From JABMNT01 sp048262655 (GTDB lineage: Bacteria > Pseudomonadota > Alphaproteobacteria > Rhodospirillales > Casp-alpha2), in NCBI GenBank assembly GCA_048262655.1, contig JBLXEY010000002.1:248001-312000 (forward strand): DNA of 64,000 nucleotides. The letters are read 5' to 3'. The position numbers and the translations under genes were made by a program. Numbering within the stretch: position 1 is the stretch's first letter; the number at the start of each line of letters is the position of its first letter. This document shows positions 8,343 to 17,181 of the stretch, one piece after another. The notes under the pieces were generated by a model. That model was not told the origin of the DNA. It made no database searches and was given only the letters and a program-made list of their open reading frames with translations.

Positions 8343-9695
8343 ATGAGCCTTATAGCGAAACTCCGTGAACGTGAAGAAGCAGGACAACCCGTCCGGGTAG
8401 GACTTATTGGTGCGGGTAAGTTTGGTGCCATGTTCCTTGCTCAGGTTCCAAGAACACCGGGCCTCCATTTGGTCGCGATTGCCGATTTGTCGCCAGACAA
8501 TGCACGCGCCAGTCTTGCGCGTATCGGCTGGAAACCGGAAGCCTCTCAAGCAACGTCTTTGGACGATGCACTCAGCAAGGGTACAACACATATAACAGAT
8601 AATTGGGAAGACCTGTTGGCCTGCGGTCCCATTGACGTAATTGTCGAATGCACAGGAAATCCGATTGTGGCTGTTGATCATTGCCTGGCCTCATTTAAAG
8701 CTGGCAAACATGTGGTCAACGTAACGGTTGAGGCAGACGCATTTTGTGGCCCCCTTCTCGCCCAACGCGCAAAAGACGCCGGTGTTCTCTACAGCTTGGC
8801 TTTTGGTGATCAGCCGGCCTTGATTTGTGATTTGGTGGATTGGGCACGCGGTTGTGGGTTCCCTGTTGTTGCTGCGGGCCGGGGGCATAAATGGCTGCCG
8901 CACTTCAGTGAGTCAACGCCGGAAACCGTTTGGGATAACTGGGGACTGACAGCCGAACAGGCTGAAATTGGCGGCCTCAATCCAAAGATGTTTAACTCAT
9001 TCCTTGATGGCTCAAAGCCAGCCATCGAATGTACCGCTGTTGCCAACGCCTGTGACCTGATGTCCCCGGATAATGGCTTGGCGTTTACGCCGTCGACCAT
9101 TGAAGATATGCCGTCTGTGCTGCGTCCGGTCGACGAAGGCGGCAAGTTAGAAAAAAAAGGCGTCGTCGAAGTTATCTCAAGCTTATATGAAGACGGAACG
9201 CCTGTTCCCTATGATATCCGCAATGGTGTCTGGGTTTGTATTGAAGGGGAGTCCGAATATATACGCCGCTGCTTCCAGGAGTATGGGGTGCAAACGGACC
9301 CCAGCGGTCGATACAGCGTGATTTACCGACGCTGGCATTTGATTGGTCTTGAGGTTGGTATTTCCGTTGCCTCAGTTGCCTTGCGTGGTGAAGCAACGGG
9401 AGCCGCGACCTGTTTTAATGCCGATGTTGCGGCCACAGCAAAGCGTGACTTGGCGGTGGGAGACATGCTGGATGGTGAGGGTGGCTACACAGTTTATGGA
9501 ACCCTTCAACCGGCACAAAAATCTGTCGAAAGCGGATTGCTGCCGCTGGGGCTTGCGAGCCAACTGGAAGTCGTGAAACCGGTCAAGAAAGGCAGTTTTG
9601 TTCGGTGGTCTGACGTGAAGATTGATGACTCTCTTTCCGCTTACAAGATCCGCCGGGAGATGGAAAACTTGTTCCCATTTGGCGGTGGGGCCTGA
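8343..9695 (+). CDS. NAD(P)-dependent oxidoreductase (homoserine dehydrogenase-like) with C-terminal SAF domain
   Basis: A 450-residue protein with an N-terminal Rossmann domain (VGLIGAGKFGAMF, about residues 19-31, and DVIVECTGNP near 99-108) related to homoserine dehydrogenase and Gfo/Idh/MocA folds. The middle is a substrate domain, and the C-terminal SAF-like segment from about 355 contains VAATAKRDLAVGD and GLLPLGLA. SAF-tailed members are often misnamed after flagellar FlgA because of the tail. They are thought to act on sugar-acid or branched carbon substrates, but the reaction is not established here. It is divergent from a LysR regulator with symmetric sites in the gap, so substrate-induced control is plausible. 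A strong terminator follows. Confidence 0.75.
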   Translation: MSLIAKLREREEAGQPVRVGLIGAGKFGAMFLAQVPRTPGLHLVAIADLSPDNARASLARIGWKPEASQATSLDDALSKGTTHITDNWEDLLACGPIDVIVECTGNPIVAVDHCLASFKAGKHVVNVTVEADAFCGPLLAQRAKDAGVLYSLAFGDQPALICDLVDWARGCGFPVVAAGRGHKWLPHFSESTPETVWDNWGLTAEQAEIGGLNPKMFNSFLDGSKPAIECTAVANACDLMSPDNGLAFTPSTIEDMPSVLRPVDEGGKLEKKGVVEVISSLYEDGTPVPYDIRNGVWVCIEGESEYIRRCFQEYGVQTDPSGRYSVIYRRWHLIGLEVGISVASVALRGEATGAATCFNADVAATAKRDLAVGDMLDGEGGYTVYGTLQPAQKSVESGLLPLGLASQLEVVKPVKKGSFVRWSDVKIDDSLSAYKIRREMENLFPFGGGA

Positions 9696-9749
9696 TCCTT
9701 CCCGTGTATCTAATCAATTTTCCCATCTCATTCCTGGTGTAAACTTAGA

Positions 9750-9787
9750 GGAGCCGCGCCTGTTTTGTGGCTCCCTTTTTTTGTTTT
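9750..9787 (+). terminator. Rho-independent terminator after the SAF oxidoreductase
   Basis: The stem GGAGCC (9750-9755) pairs with GGCTCC (9769-9774) and is followed by seven T residues (9776-9782) and a second T run. It lies in the convergent gap before the acetyltransferase gene. Confidence 0.75.
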
Positions 9788-9803
9788 TGTTTGAAAACTT
9801 CGC

Positions 9804-10367
9804 TTATAAGGCAACATCCGGAATTGATTCGTTTGGTTGATTGGCATTGGCTAAGGGGAGTTGCATGATTACGGAATCCATCCATCGATCAAACTTAAGA
9901 CCAATGTCTTTAATCACCCCGGCTTGGTTAAAACCGAGGCTCTTATGAAATCCGATGGAGTTCAGATTGTTGGAATCACCAATGACAGCAACCATCTGTC
10001 TGTACCCCTTCGCTTTGCATTGATCGATCAGATCGCGGAGCAGGCAACTGCCGATGCCGAGACCGCGTGCGCTGTGATCAACGTAGATTGTATTTTCCAC
10101 CGTATAGCGGTACCCAATACGAGGTCGGTATGAGGAGGCATATGTATAGCCCACGACACGACCATCGTGTTCGGCAACACGGTAAGGGTAGCCGCCAGAC
10201 AAAATAGCATTACGCCGCCGGGTCATTTCATCAATCGAGGGCGGTACTTCTTCCCAACTGGAGACGCCCTTCAGAACTTCATTTGCGTATATGGCACAAA
10301 TTGTCTCCATGTCATGGTCGGCGACATCGCGTATTTCGGTTTTTATGTTTGGCGTAATTTTTATCAT
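9804..10367 (-). CDS. GNAT N-acetyltransferase, phosphinothricin acetyltransferase-like
   Basis: A 187-residue GNAT protein of the Pat/Bar type, which transfers acetyl from acetyl-CoA to the amino group of phosphinothricin, methionine sulfoximine or related amino acids. The landmarks are the N-terminal IYANEVLKGVSSWEE segment, the substrate-side YASSYRPRIGYRYTVENTIY stretch and the acetyl-CoA loop ARGLGIGSCLL near residues 99-109. The C-terminal GFHKSLGF segment is also typical. It starts 15 bases after the GntP-type permease gene, so they form an operon. The pairing with a carboxylate permease suggests metabolism or detoxification of an imported or exported small acid; the actual substrate is unknown. 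Confidence 0.85.
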   Translation of the reverse strand: MIKITPNIKTEIRDVADHDMETICAIYANEVLKGVSSWEEVPPSIDEMTRRRNAILSGGYPYRVAEHDGRVVGYTYASSYRPRIGYRYTVENTIYVDHSARGLGIGSCLLRDLIDQCKAKGYRQMVAVIGDSNNLNSIGFHKSLGFNQAGVIKDIGLKFDRWMDSVIMQLPLANANQPNESIPDVAL

Positions 10368-10382
10368 TTTTTCTCTCAGTGA

Positions 10383-11567
10383 TCAGGGGATAATACCCAA
10401 GCTATAGAGCGCTAGTAGGATCATTAGGCCGGAAAAAGCCTGTAAAGTTGCGCCACCTGCTAACAGGGTGACGGTTTTGATTTCAGGGCTTAGTGCAAGT
10501 GCGTCTTGTCGAACCAACCAGTAAAAACTGTCGTTTGGTAAAATTGCAACGAATGAGCCAAGGCAAATCGCGAACACAGCGGCGACTGGCGACATATTTG
10601 ATGCCGCTACTATGGGTGCCGCAACAGGGGCAATGGCCGCAAATGTTACCATGCTTGAGCCTTGAGACAACTTGAACACTGCCGTCAGCGCAAAGAGACC
10701 GATAATCCCAAGCACGCCGTCCTGAGCTGGAAAGAGATCGGCAATGGGAATAACAATCGTAACGAGGCCAGCAAATGCGCTTGAGGCACCGATCAATAAG
10801 AGTAAAGAGCCTGTCCGCCGGATCGCGTCATCCATACATTGACGTCGCTGATCTTGGGACACGGACCAAAGTCCCCAGGAAGCAGTAAACAGCAGGGCCC
10901 CCTTCGCGTTTGTCAAAAAATCAAGTACTGGATGAGAGGCGAAATCTACCATCTCCCCAATAATCAGCAGGAGTGCCAGTATGGCGAACGGCAAAAAAGT
11001 TAAGATAAGTTCCTTCCTGTTTATGATCAATCCATCTTCAGAAGAAGAGGTCTCTGAATACGATACATGATTGCCCCAGCAAACGCCGACAGCCCAAACA
11101 GGTATGAGCAAACCTATGCCAACGACTAGCAAAGATGAACTTTGGACTCCAAGCCCTGTTGCTACGATCAGAGGGCCTGCGGGAAACAGGAGTTTGAAGC
11201 CAGCATAGGAACCAAAGGCAATGGAAACGCGCCGCCGACCGGCTAATGGTGACAGGGCTGCGTATGCGGTATCGGGACAGACCATGCCGGCACCCGCAAA
11301 CGGAGACGTCGCAACAGCGACCCCGGATGCTGCGCCAATATCTTTCCTGGATAAGACAGCCGCAAGAGCAAATGACGGAAGCAGAATCAAGGCAAACTCC
11401 CCCAGAGACCGTCCCCAACCGGCGTTAAAGATCCCTATCAATTCTGGTGCTGTGATGCCTTGGGAGAGTCCAAGCCCTAAAGTGATTGCAATGATCCAGA
11501 CGACCGGTGGCCAATTGGGTATAAAGGACCATTTTTGGTGCCTAAGCTTGTGCATCACGTGTGTCAT
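10383..11567 (-). CDS. GntP-like (gluconate permease family) transporter
   Basis: A 394-residue inner-membrane protein with about eleven hydrophobic helices. Conserved spots resemble the GntP/ArsB-type ion transporters: KLSQGSSMVTFAAIAP near 305-320 and LPNDSFYWLVRQ near 350-361, where GntP members have a QGS and a NDS/GFWL element. GntP proteins import gluconate and similar hydroxy-acids with protons. Similarity is moderate, so the substrate may differ. It is the first gene of a two-gene operon with a Pat-type acetyltransferase. It diverges from a LysR regulator across an 82-base gap holding a perfect 20-base dyad, so regulation by that LysR protein is likely. Confidence 0.6.
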   Translation of the reverse strand: MTHVMHKLRHQKWSFIPNWPPVVWIIAITLGLGLSQGITAPELIGIFNAGWGRSLGEFALILLPSFALAAVLSRKDIGAASGVAVATSPFAGAGMVCPDTAYAALSPLAGRRRVSIAFGSYAGFKLLFPAGPLIVATGLGVQSSSLLVVGIGLLIPVWAVGVCWGNHVSYSETSSSEDGLIINRKELILTFLPFAILALLLIIGEMVDFASHPVLDFLTNAKGALLFTASWGLWSVSQDQRRQCMDDAIRRTGSLLLLIGASSAFAGLVTIVIPIADLFPAQDGVLGIIGLFALTAVFKLSQGSSMVTFAAIAPVAAPIVAASNMSPVAAVFAICLGSFVAILPNDSFYWLVRQDALALSPEIKTVTLLAGGATLQAFSGLMILLALYSLGIIP

Positions 11568-11590
11568 AATCTTTATCCATTATATCTCAT

Positions 11591-11610
11591 TAAACTCATG
11601 CTATAGTTTA
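11591..11610. promoter_or_regulatory. Dyad between the GntP-like permease and its divergent LysR gene
   Basis: A perfect inverted repeat TAAACT-N8-AGTTTA sits at the centre of the 82-base divergent gap, 23 bases from the permease start and 39 bases from the LysR start. Its position suits simultaneous autoregulation and control of the permease-acetyltransferase operon. Confidence 0.5.
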
Positions 11611-11649
11611 TTAGTAGGCGGAAAAAACGATATTAATGGAGTTCTAATA

Positions 11650-12552
11650 ATGAGTTTTTCTCATAATAAAGGCCCCCTGCCTTCCTTAAGAGCAATCACC
11701 GCCGTTGAAGCAACAGCAAGGCTTGGGAGTTTTACGGAGGCCGCCCGCGAATTGAACGTCACGCAGGGAGCTATTAGTCGACGCATTCAAGAACTTGAAC
11801 GCATGCTTGCCGTTGAATTGTTTGTCCGCTCGGGGCCAAAGCTTAGGTTGACTGATACCGGCCAGACGTTTGCACGAAGCATTGGTCGGATTTTAGAGGA
11901 CTTGAATGAAGCCATAGCCGTTGCTCGCGGACATCAGGAACGTGGCTACGTCACTCTGTCGATGTTGCCTTCTGTCGCCACGAAATGGTTAGCCCCACGC
12001 CTTGATCGCTTAATCAAAAAATACCCGGAGATTGATTTGCGTGTATCCGCGTCGCGTCAATTCGTAAATTTTGACGCGGAAGGCATTGATGCGGCAATCC
12101 GATATGGAAAAGGAAACTGGCCCGGACTCAACGCCAAATTACTCTGTACCGAGACGGTGTTTCCTGTTTGCTCTCCGTCATATGCTAAGAAATTGAAACT
12201 AAAGACGCCTGACAGGCTTGCCCATGCGACCCTCTTTCATGCCGATATTGATGAAGACTGGAAGTCATGGTTTGCATCGGCGGAAATTTCTCATGTTGAA
12301 ATTCCAAGTGGTCCAAGTCTGGGGGATTATGCGGCGATTTTGCAGGCAGCGATAGATAGCCAAGGTGTTGCCCTAGGGCGTTCCCTACTTGTTGCTGATG
12401 ATCTTGCTACGGGGCGGCTAATTGCGCCGTTCGATATCGATCTTCCGGCTTCTTTTAGCTACTGGTTTGTGGCGCCAGTAAAACGCGCCGAAGCCTCCAA
12501 TTTGGCCGTTGTAAAACAATGGGTGCAAGATGAGTTTGGTTGTGTTGGTTAA
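11650..12552 (+). CDS. LysR-family regulator, GcvA-like
   Basis: A 300-residue LysR regulator. The HTH lies at about residues 12-70 (FTEAARELNVTQGAISRRIQELE) and is of the GcvA subgroup type, followed by a substrate-binding-like domain. The frame is open far upstream to 11221, but the ATG at 11650 is preceded by GGAG eight bases away and gives the standard N-terminus, so I use it. The gene diverges from the GntP-like permease operon. The dyad in the gap and the usual LysR divergence rule suggest it controls that operon. The effector may be the permease substrate. A T-rich terminator hairpin begins at its stop codon. Confidence 0.9.
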   Translation: MSFSHNKGPLPSLRAITAVEATARLGSFTEAARELNVTQGAISRRIQELERMLAVELFVRSGPKLRLTDTGQTFARSIGRILEDLNEAIAVARGHQERGYVTLSMLPSVATKWLAPRLDRLIKKYPEIDLRVSASRQFVNFDAEGIDAAIRYGKGNWPGLNAKLLCTETVFPVCSPSYAKKLKLKTPDRLAHATLFHADIDEDWKSWFASAEISHVEIPSGPSLGDYAAILQAAIDSQGVALGRSLLVADDLATGRLIAPFDIDLPASFSYWFVAPVKRAEASNLAVVKQWVQDEFGCVG

Positions 12553-12590
12553 GTGCAGAGGGAGCTTTGATCTCTAGCCTCCACTTTTTT
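12552..12590 (+). terminator. Rho-independent terminator after the GcvA-like gene
   Basis: AGTG and GAGG (12552-12555, 12558-12561) pair with CCTC and CACT (12578-12585) with a two-base bulge. The hairpin is followed directly by six T residues (12585-12590) and overlaps the last base of the LysR stop codon. Confidence 0.6.
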
Positions 12591-12786
12591 ACCGTCCTGA
12601 CGGGACATACTGATCGGATGACTTGGTTATTCAAAACCATGGTTTGGTCGCAATGTGAAAAAATTGTAAAAAAGTTTGTCTTACTTTCGAAGTGATACAA
12701 TTGATTACATTTTTCAGATTGAATTAGGCACTTCAAAGTTTATTCATTGCAAAACTCCAATTAATAAAAAAAACATGGAATTTGTT

Positions 12787-13287
12787 ATGACTAAATTTTT
12801 AAAAACGCATGGAACAACCTTCACGTTTGCCTTGTTTCTGGTGTCAACGGTGTCGGGTGTTTTCCTTTTCTTCCATATTGCCTCGTCGACTTTTCATGCC
12901 ATGCACGAATGGCTGTCTATGGCTCTATTGATCCCTGTCGCCATTCATATGTGGCGCAACTGGGCTTCATTTCTTACCTATTTTAAACGCAAAACGATGG
13001 TGATACCTCTTGTTCTCTCCCTTGTTGCGGGTGCGGTTTTTGCATATCCATCTCTAACGTCAACTTCCAGAAACGGAAGCCCCATCCAAATGACCATGCG
13101 CGCCATGCTAAGCGGATCTATTGCGCAGGTTGCACCGCTTTACAAATTGACGCCCGAAGCTCTGGCAGAGCGCTTGTCAAAGAAAGGCTATGTGGTGAGT
13201 TCTGCAAGCCAGTCGCTGCGTGAGGTTGCCGAAGCATCTGGTAAACGTGCGGGTCCCGGGTTCATGGCAGACGTCGTGTTCCCCTAG
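12787..13287 (+). CDS. DUF4405-type membrane protein
   Basis: A 166-residue protein with three hydrophobic helices (about residues 9-30, 38-58 and 70-88) and a soluble tail. The paired histidines in HAMHEWLSMALLIPVAIHMWRNW are the pattern of DUF4405 proteins, which resemble cytochrome-b-like membrane anchors; heme binding here is inferred. The frame is open to a TTG at 12676, but the ATG at 12787 has GGA about eight bases upstream and begins just before the first helix. An ATG at 12775 is possible. The C-terminal half (about 115-166) contains a LTPEALAERLSKKGYVV segment, possibly a small ligand-binding module. No neighbour clearly shares its function. Confidence 0.7.
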   Translation: MTKFLKTHGTTFTFALFLVSTVSGVFLFFHIASSTFHAMHEWLSMALLIPVAIHMWRNWASFLTYFKRKTMVIPLVLSLVAGAVFAYPSLTSTSRNGSPIQMTMRAMLSGSIAQVAPLYKLTPEALAERLSKKGYVVSSASQSLREVAEASGKRAGPGFMADVVFP

Positions 13288-13303
13288 TCGACCGTTCAAC
13301 GGT

Positions 13304-14896
13304 TTAAGGAGAAAGTATCGGAAACCGCACGGTGACTTCTGTTCCGACACCAAATTCGCTTGTTAGCGTAAACGTCCCCCCCAGATGTTCTGTGAGTTTT
13401 TTTGTAATGGGTAAGCCAAGACCTGACCCTTTGTGGCTTCGGGTTTCAGCTGACGCTACCTGTCCGAAGGGCTCCAGAACCTTGGGGATGTTGGATGCTT
13501 CAATGCCAATGCCATTATCTGAAACCTTAAAAACGGCGAACCCTGAGTCATCGAGCAAACAGAGACACGTCACCTGCCCTTCTTTAGGCGTGAATTTGAC
13601 AGCATTTGTAACCAGGTTAAGAATGATTTGTCGTACGGCGGTTAAGTCAGACCGGATTAATGGCGGCGTGTCCGGAAGAACAATTTTCAGCTGGACTTCT
13701 TTTTCCAACGCCCAACTACCGACATACTTTGTGGTCTCACGTATGACATTGGACAGGTTAATGGTTTCGTAAGTAAAATCTTTGCGGCCTGCTTCAATCT
13801 TTGCCAGGTCAAGTACTTCATCAATCAGTTCCGACAGATGATTTCCTGCACCTTCAATATCTTCAATGAATTCGGTGTACTTGGAGTTTTGAAGAGGCCC
13901 ATACATTTCCGATTTTATAATCCCTGAGAAACCGAGGACCGCATTTAAGGGTGTTCTTAGTTCATGGCTCATATTTGCTAAAAACTCGGTCTTGGCCCTA
14001 TTTGCCGTTTCCGCTTCCATTTTTGCATGAGCTAATTCCAGGGCAAACGATTTGGTTCTCGATTGGAAGATGTAAGCCACAACACCCATTAAGGCGAAAA
14101 CAAAGAGAAACCCCACTATGAGAAATGGCAGGACTTCATCACCGGGTAAAACGGGCGTCCAAATCAAGCTGCCAAAATCAGATCCATCAGGTCCGACGAC
14201 GTCAATTTTAGCATCCGACGTTAGGTTTCTTTCAGGACTCCATGTCAGTCCGTACAGCAAATAATCTGTCGCAATTTTATGTAGATACGCATCATCAAGT
14301 TTGCGCGTAATAATAAGAACGCTATCGGTAGCCGTATTAACTTCGACACCGTCAATCGTTTCGTAAGTCGTCATCCGAAGGACACTGGTAAAATAAATGC
14401 AGTCAGGATCACGGATAAACCCACTTACAGCGGTCGGTTCAGCTGACCGCCCGCCTGATTTTGCCTGCTCGATCAGGGTTTCGAGAGGACGACCAAACCG
14501 TGCGATCGGGTCATCATCCGAGCGTTGCCCCGATAGCGCGCTATAAACTGTGAGATTGTTGCTATCGAGCACATAGGTCGAAGATATTTCCGATGTTTCA
14601 TAAAGATAACTTCCAAAGTTTTGATCACCCCAATCAAGATTTACACGGAAAACCATGTTCTCGACGGCCTCATCCCAGTATCCGTTATCAATCGCGATCC
14701 TTGCCAGGTTGGTCTCGTTACTGGCAACAACGGCCTTCGCCTGGTGAATGGATGCAAGCACAGCATCTTTGTTCTGATTGTGGGTTACAAAGACGACCAA
14801 ACTTATAATGGTCAAGAAACTGGCGGCTAAAAGCACAAAGAAGGGTGCTGATATCTGCCTAATTGCTGTTTTTATATCCGGTTGTGGCGCGGTCAT
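13304..14896 (-). CDS. Sensor histidine kinase with CHASE4-like extracytoplasmic sensor
   Basis: A 530-residue membrane kinase. TM1 is at about 17-38, a periplasmic CHASE4-like domain at about 40-253 (NGYWDEAVENM near 71-81), and TM2 at about 256-277. A HisKA dimerisation domain follows, with the phospho-histidine at 311 in NMSHELRTPLN, and then an HATPase domain with N box NLVTNAVKF, G1 DNGIGI and G2 GSGLGL. The frame is open to 14935, but the ATG at 14896 has GGAG a few bases upstream, so I prefer it. No receiver or response-regulator gene is adjacent, making it an orphan kinase. It is convergent with the DUF4405 gene; the two stops are 16 bases apart. Confidence 0.92.
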   Translation of the reverse strand: MTAPQPDIKTAIRQISAPFFVLLAASFLTIISLVVFVTHNQNKDAVLASIHQAKAVVASNETNLARIAIDNGYWDEAVENMVFRVNLDWGDQNFGSYLYETSEISSTYVLDSNNLTVYSALSGQRSDDDPIARFGRPLETLIEQAKSGGRSAEPTAVSGFIRDPDCIYFTSVLRMTTYETIDGVEVNTATDSVLIITRKLDDAYLHKIATDYLLYGLTWSPERNLTSDAKIDVVGPDGSDFGSLIWTPVLPGDEVLPFLIVGFLFVFALMGVVAYIFQSRTKSFALELAHAKMEAETANRAKTEFLANMSHELRTPLNAVLGFSGIIKSEMYGPLQNSKYTEFIEDIEGAGNHLSELIDEVLDLAKIEAGRKDFTYETINLSNVIRETTKYVGSWALEKEVQLKIVLPDTPPLIRSDLTAVRQIILNLVTNAVKFTPKEGQVTCLCLLDDSGFAVFKVSDNGIGIEASNIPKVLEPFGQVASAETRSHKGSGLGLPITKKLTEHLGGTFTLTSEFGVGTEVTVRFPILSP

Positions 14897-15146
14897 CGTA
14901 GCTCCAGAATACAGTCTTCGTAAACGGTTAAACATCGAAACAGCGGGCGCTCTTATTGCGCCAAACGTTAAGGAATTCTCTCTTCTCTAGCATAAAAGGC
15001 TAGCGCTTTTACGCAAGAGCGGAATGATAATGTATGCAGCGCGCCGTACGGAAATCTTGTTTACGATAGAACAATCTATAATTGTTTTTGTCAAAATAAT
15101 GCCACATTTAATGCCTATTTATTTTTTCCTTTGGAAAAGGGCGTAA

Positions 15147-15368
15147 ATGATGAAGCAGATTGGACTCCTGATTGTTTTGCTGTCAATTTCCGGCTGTATG
15201 GATGTCGTTTCCAGCAGTTCACAGCAAATTTCGATCGATCACAGTGCTTTTGATAGGAAGCGCGCTTTCGTCACAGCTCAACAACATTGCTATAGTCATG
15301 GTAAAAATGCATTACGTACTTCCGAAATGGGCCTATTGCGGACCCAATCAAGTTACACTTGTAAGTGA
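15147..15368 (+). CDS. Small putative lipoprotein
   Basis: A 73-residue protein with a signal sequence (MMKQIGLLIVLLSISGC) ending in a lipobox, with Cys17 as the expected lipidation site. The mature part is about 57 residues, polar, with cysteines at 48 and 72. A GGAAAAGGG stretch upstream of the double ATG (15147/15150) could serve as the ribosome-binding site. I do not recognise the family. It stands alone between the divergent kinase gene and an EamA exporter. The lipobox and leader make it more likely than not to be a real gene. Confidence 0.55.
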   Translation: MMKQIGLLIVLLSISGCMDVVSSSSQQISIDHSAFDRKRAFVTAQQHCYSHGKNALRTSEMGLLRTQSSYTCK

Positions 15369-15616
15369 GGCAGCGCGTATCAGCAAATACGGCGCCATAC
15401 ATGAAACCGGATGGCCTCCACTGCGGACACAGAAAAAGAAACCTTGGCATTCGACGGTGATCAGTTAAATTTGGTGATCAAGAAATTCCAAGACCTGTTT
15501 TGCCAATCGGCATTAAGATGAATACCAAAATTGATTTTTACGTTTCTCCAGAGGTGCTGCACCATCGCGGTATCCCCTCTCCCTTTCGCCTTTTGGCAGT
15601 CCGGAGTTCAGTTTGA

Positions 15617-16525
15617 ATGCAGAGTGGCTTATTAGAGCGCTGGTCAACACTACCGGGTAATGTGCGCGGTTCACTGATTGTCTTGTTTGCGTCCCTGATT
15701 GCCGTCGTAATGACGTCGTTTATCAAGTTTGTCGGCCAAGATATCCCGGTTATTGAAATCCTGTTTATTCGCCAGATTTTTGTTCTGGTGATCATTTCAC
15801 CGGTTATCATCAAAAATTTAGGAACCGTTTTTGTCACCAATGTTTTCCATTTGCATTTCATCAGGAGCCTGTTCTCGGTGATTGCGATGTTTACCGGCTT
15901 TACCGCAGTTGTCCATTTGCCGCTGGCCGAGGTGACGGCGATCAGCTTTTCGCGAACTCTTTTTACGACCATTCTCGCAATCATATTTCTAAAAGAAGTC
16001 GTCGGTGTCCGACGCTGGACCAGTGTGTTCATCGGGTTTGTCGGTGTCTTGATTATCGTGCGTCCCGATGCGGACAATATCAATATATACGCCTTGCTGG
16101 CGCTCGTGTCTGCCTTGTTTGTCTCTGGGATCAGCGTTGCCATGCGTAAGCTTTCGCAAATAGATAACCCTTCGACCATTATGGCCTACCAATCAATTTT
16201 TGTAGCGCTCGTCATGGGGGGGCCTGCCCTTTATTATTGGGTGACACCCAACCTGGAGCAAATGCTCTATATCATGATGGTTGGGGGGCTGATGTCATTG
16301 ATGCAGTGGCTGTTTATACAGGCATATAAAGCGGGTGAAGCGGCTGCGATCGCGCCTATGGAATACACGCGCCTTATTTATGCAACGATCATCGGCGTTA
16401 TCGTCTTCGCTGAAGTCCCAACTCTGTGGACCCTATCCGGCGCCGCCATCATCGTCGCCAGTACGCTCTATACGATGCACCGGAATGCCGTGAAGAAGCA
16501 GGTGAAGCGTGAAGATGAAGTTTAA
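15617..16525 (+). CDS. EamA/DMT-family transporter
   Basis: A 302-residue ten-helix EamA protein of the subgroup with an N-terminal cytoplasmic stretch and an early RQ motif (FIRQIFVLVII). The ATG at 15617 is preceded by GGAG about ten bases upstream. It resembles the EamA gene at 31213-32094 (both have the FIR(Q/N) early motif, the SFSRTLF/ISQAVPLF helix and VGxRRW before a GFVGV helix), so these two form a second paralogous EamA group in the window. Such proteins are often linked to export of amino acids, purines or S-adenosylmethionine-type molecules. The substrate is not determined, and no functional partner is adjacent. Confidence 0.85.
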   Translation: MQSGLLERWSTLPGNVRGSLIVLFASLIAVVMTSFIKFVGQDIPVIEILFIRQIFVLVIISPVIIKNLGTVFVTNVFHLHFIRSLFSVIAMFTGFTAVVHLPLAEVTAISFSRTLFTTILAIIFLKEVVGVRRWTSVFIGFVGVLIIVRPDADNINIYALLALVSALFVSGISVAMRKLSQIDNPSTIMAYQSIFVALVMGGPALYYWVTPNLEQMLYIMMVGGLMSLMQWLFIQAYKAGEAAAIAPMEYTRLIYATIIGVIVFAEVPTLWTLSGAAIIVASTLYTMHRNAVKKQVKREDEV

Positions 16526-16647
16526 AGTGGAGTTGGTAAGCAATAATTCAAAGGAATATGCATCCAACATTGAGTAAAAAATCTATTGAAACCGGAATCA
16601 CGCCGACGATGAATGGTGCTTCTGATATCATTTCCCGCGTTGACACA

Positions 16648-17157
16648 CTATAACAACTGATCCAGAGCGTTCAGCCATTTCCCGATCCGCTTTTCATTGA
16701 CCCCGAAATCGCTCTTGCCGTAGTGGGAGCGGCTATAGATGGCGAGGGTTGAGGTGGTGGTGTTGAGGGGCAGGAATTGTACCGTAATGCTGTCTGGGTA
16801 TCTGATCAGCAGTGTACGCTGAATGTATGTGAAGGTTTCGTTTCCTTCGTCGATCACTTCCGGATCGATGTTGGGCTGGTTTGCCATCACTTCCGACCAC
16901 TTTTGTTTGAGCTGGTCGGCTGGTATCGGGAAGACGGGGCTTATCGCGTCGGGTGTTTCGGTGCACAGGTTTTCAGGGCAGACCAGATGCTGATTTGGGT
17001 TTGGCGTTTTCTTCAAAGTTGCAAAAGGGATCGGCGTTTGATCAATCGGGCCAAAGAGGAAAGACAGGACGCGTTCACGACCGAACCCGGCAATGCTGAC
17101 CCCCATAAGGATCACAACAATAACAGTAACTTTGATAGCGGGACGCAATAATCGCAT
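16648..17157 (-). CDS. DUF1499-family protein with N-terminal membrane anchor
   Basis: A 169-residue protein with one N-terminal hydrophobic segment (residues 7-24) and a DUF1499 domain. The domain is recognised by the central KWSEVMANQP region and the closing SRSHYGKSDFGVNEKRIGKWL stretch, whose RSxxGxSDxGxNxxR pattern is the family hallmark. Function is not established for DUF1499 proteins, which occur in many alphaproteobacteria as membrane or periplasmic proteins. The gene lies 24 bases downstream of the GMC oxidoreductase gene on the same strand, so they may be co-transcribed. Confidence 0.8.
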   Translation of the reverse strand: MRLLRPAIKVTVIVVILMGVSIAGFGRERVLSFLFGPIDQTPIPFATLKKTPNPNQHLVCPENLCTETPDAISPVFPIPADQLKQKWSEVMANQPNIDPEVIDEGNETFTYIQRTLLIRYPDSITVQFLPLNTTTSTLAIYSRSHYGKSDFGVNEKRIGKWLNALDQLL

Positions 17158-17181
17158 GGATTTAGGCTTCTCAGTTTGGGG

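Noticed and set aside
15172..15468. A 98-codon frame overlapping the small lipoprotein gene
   Set aside because: It starts inside the signal-peptide codons in another frame and has no ribosome-binding site or recognisable features, while the lipoprotein frame has a lipobox and leader.
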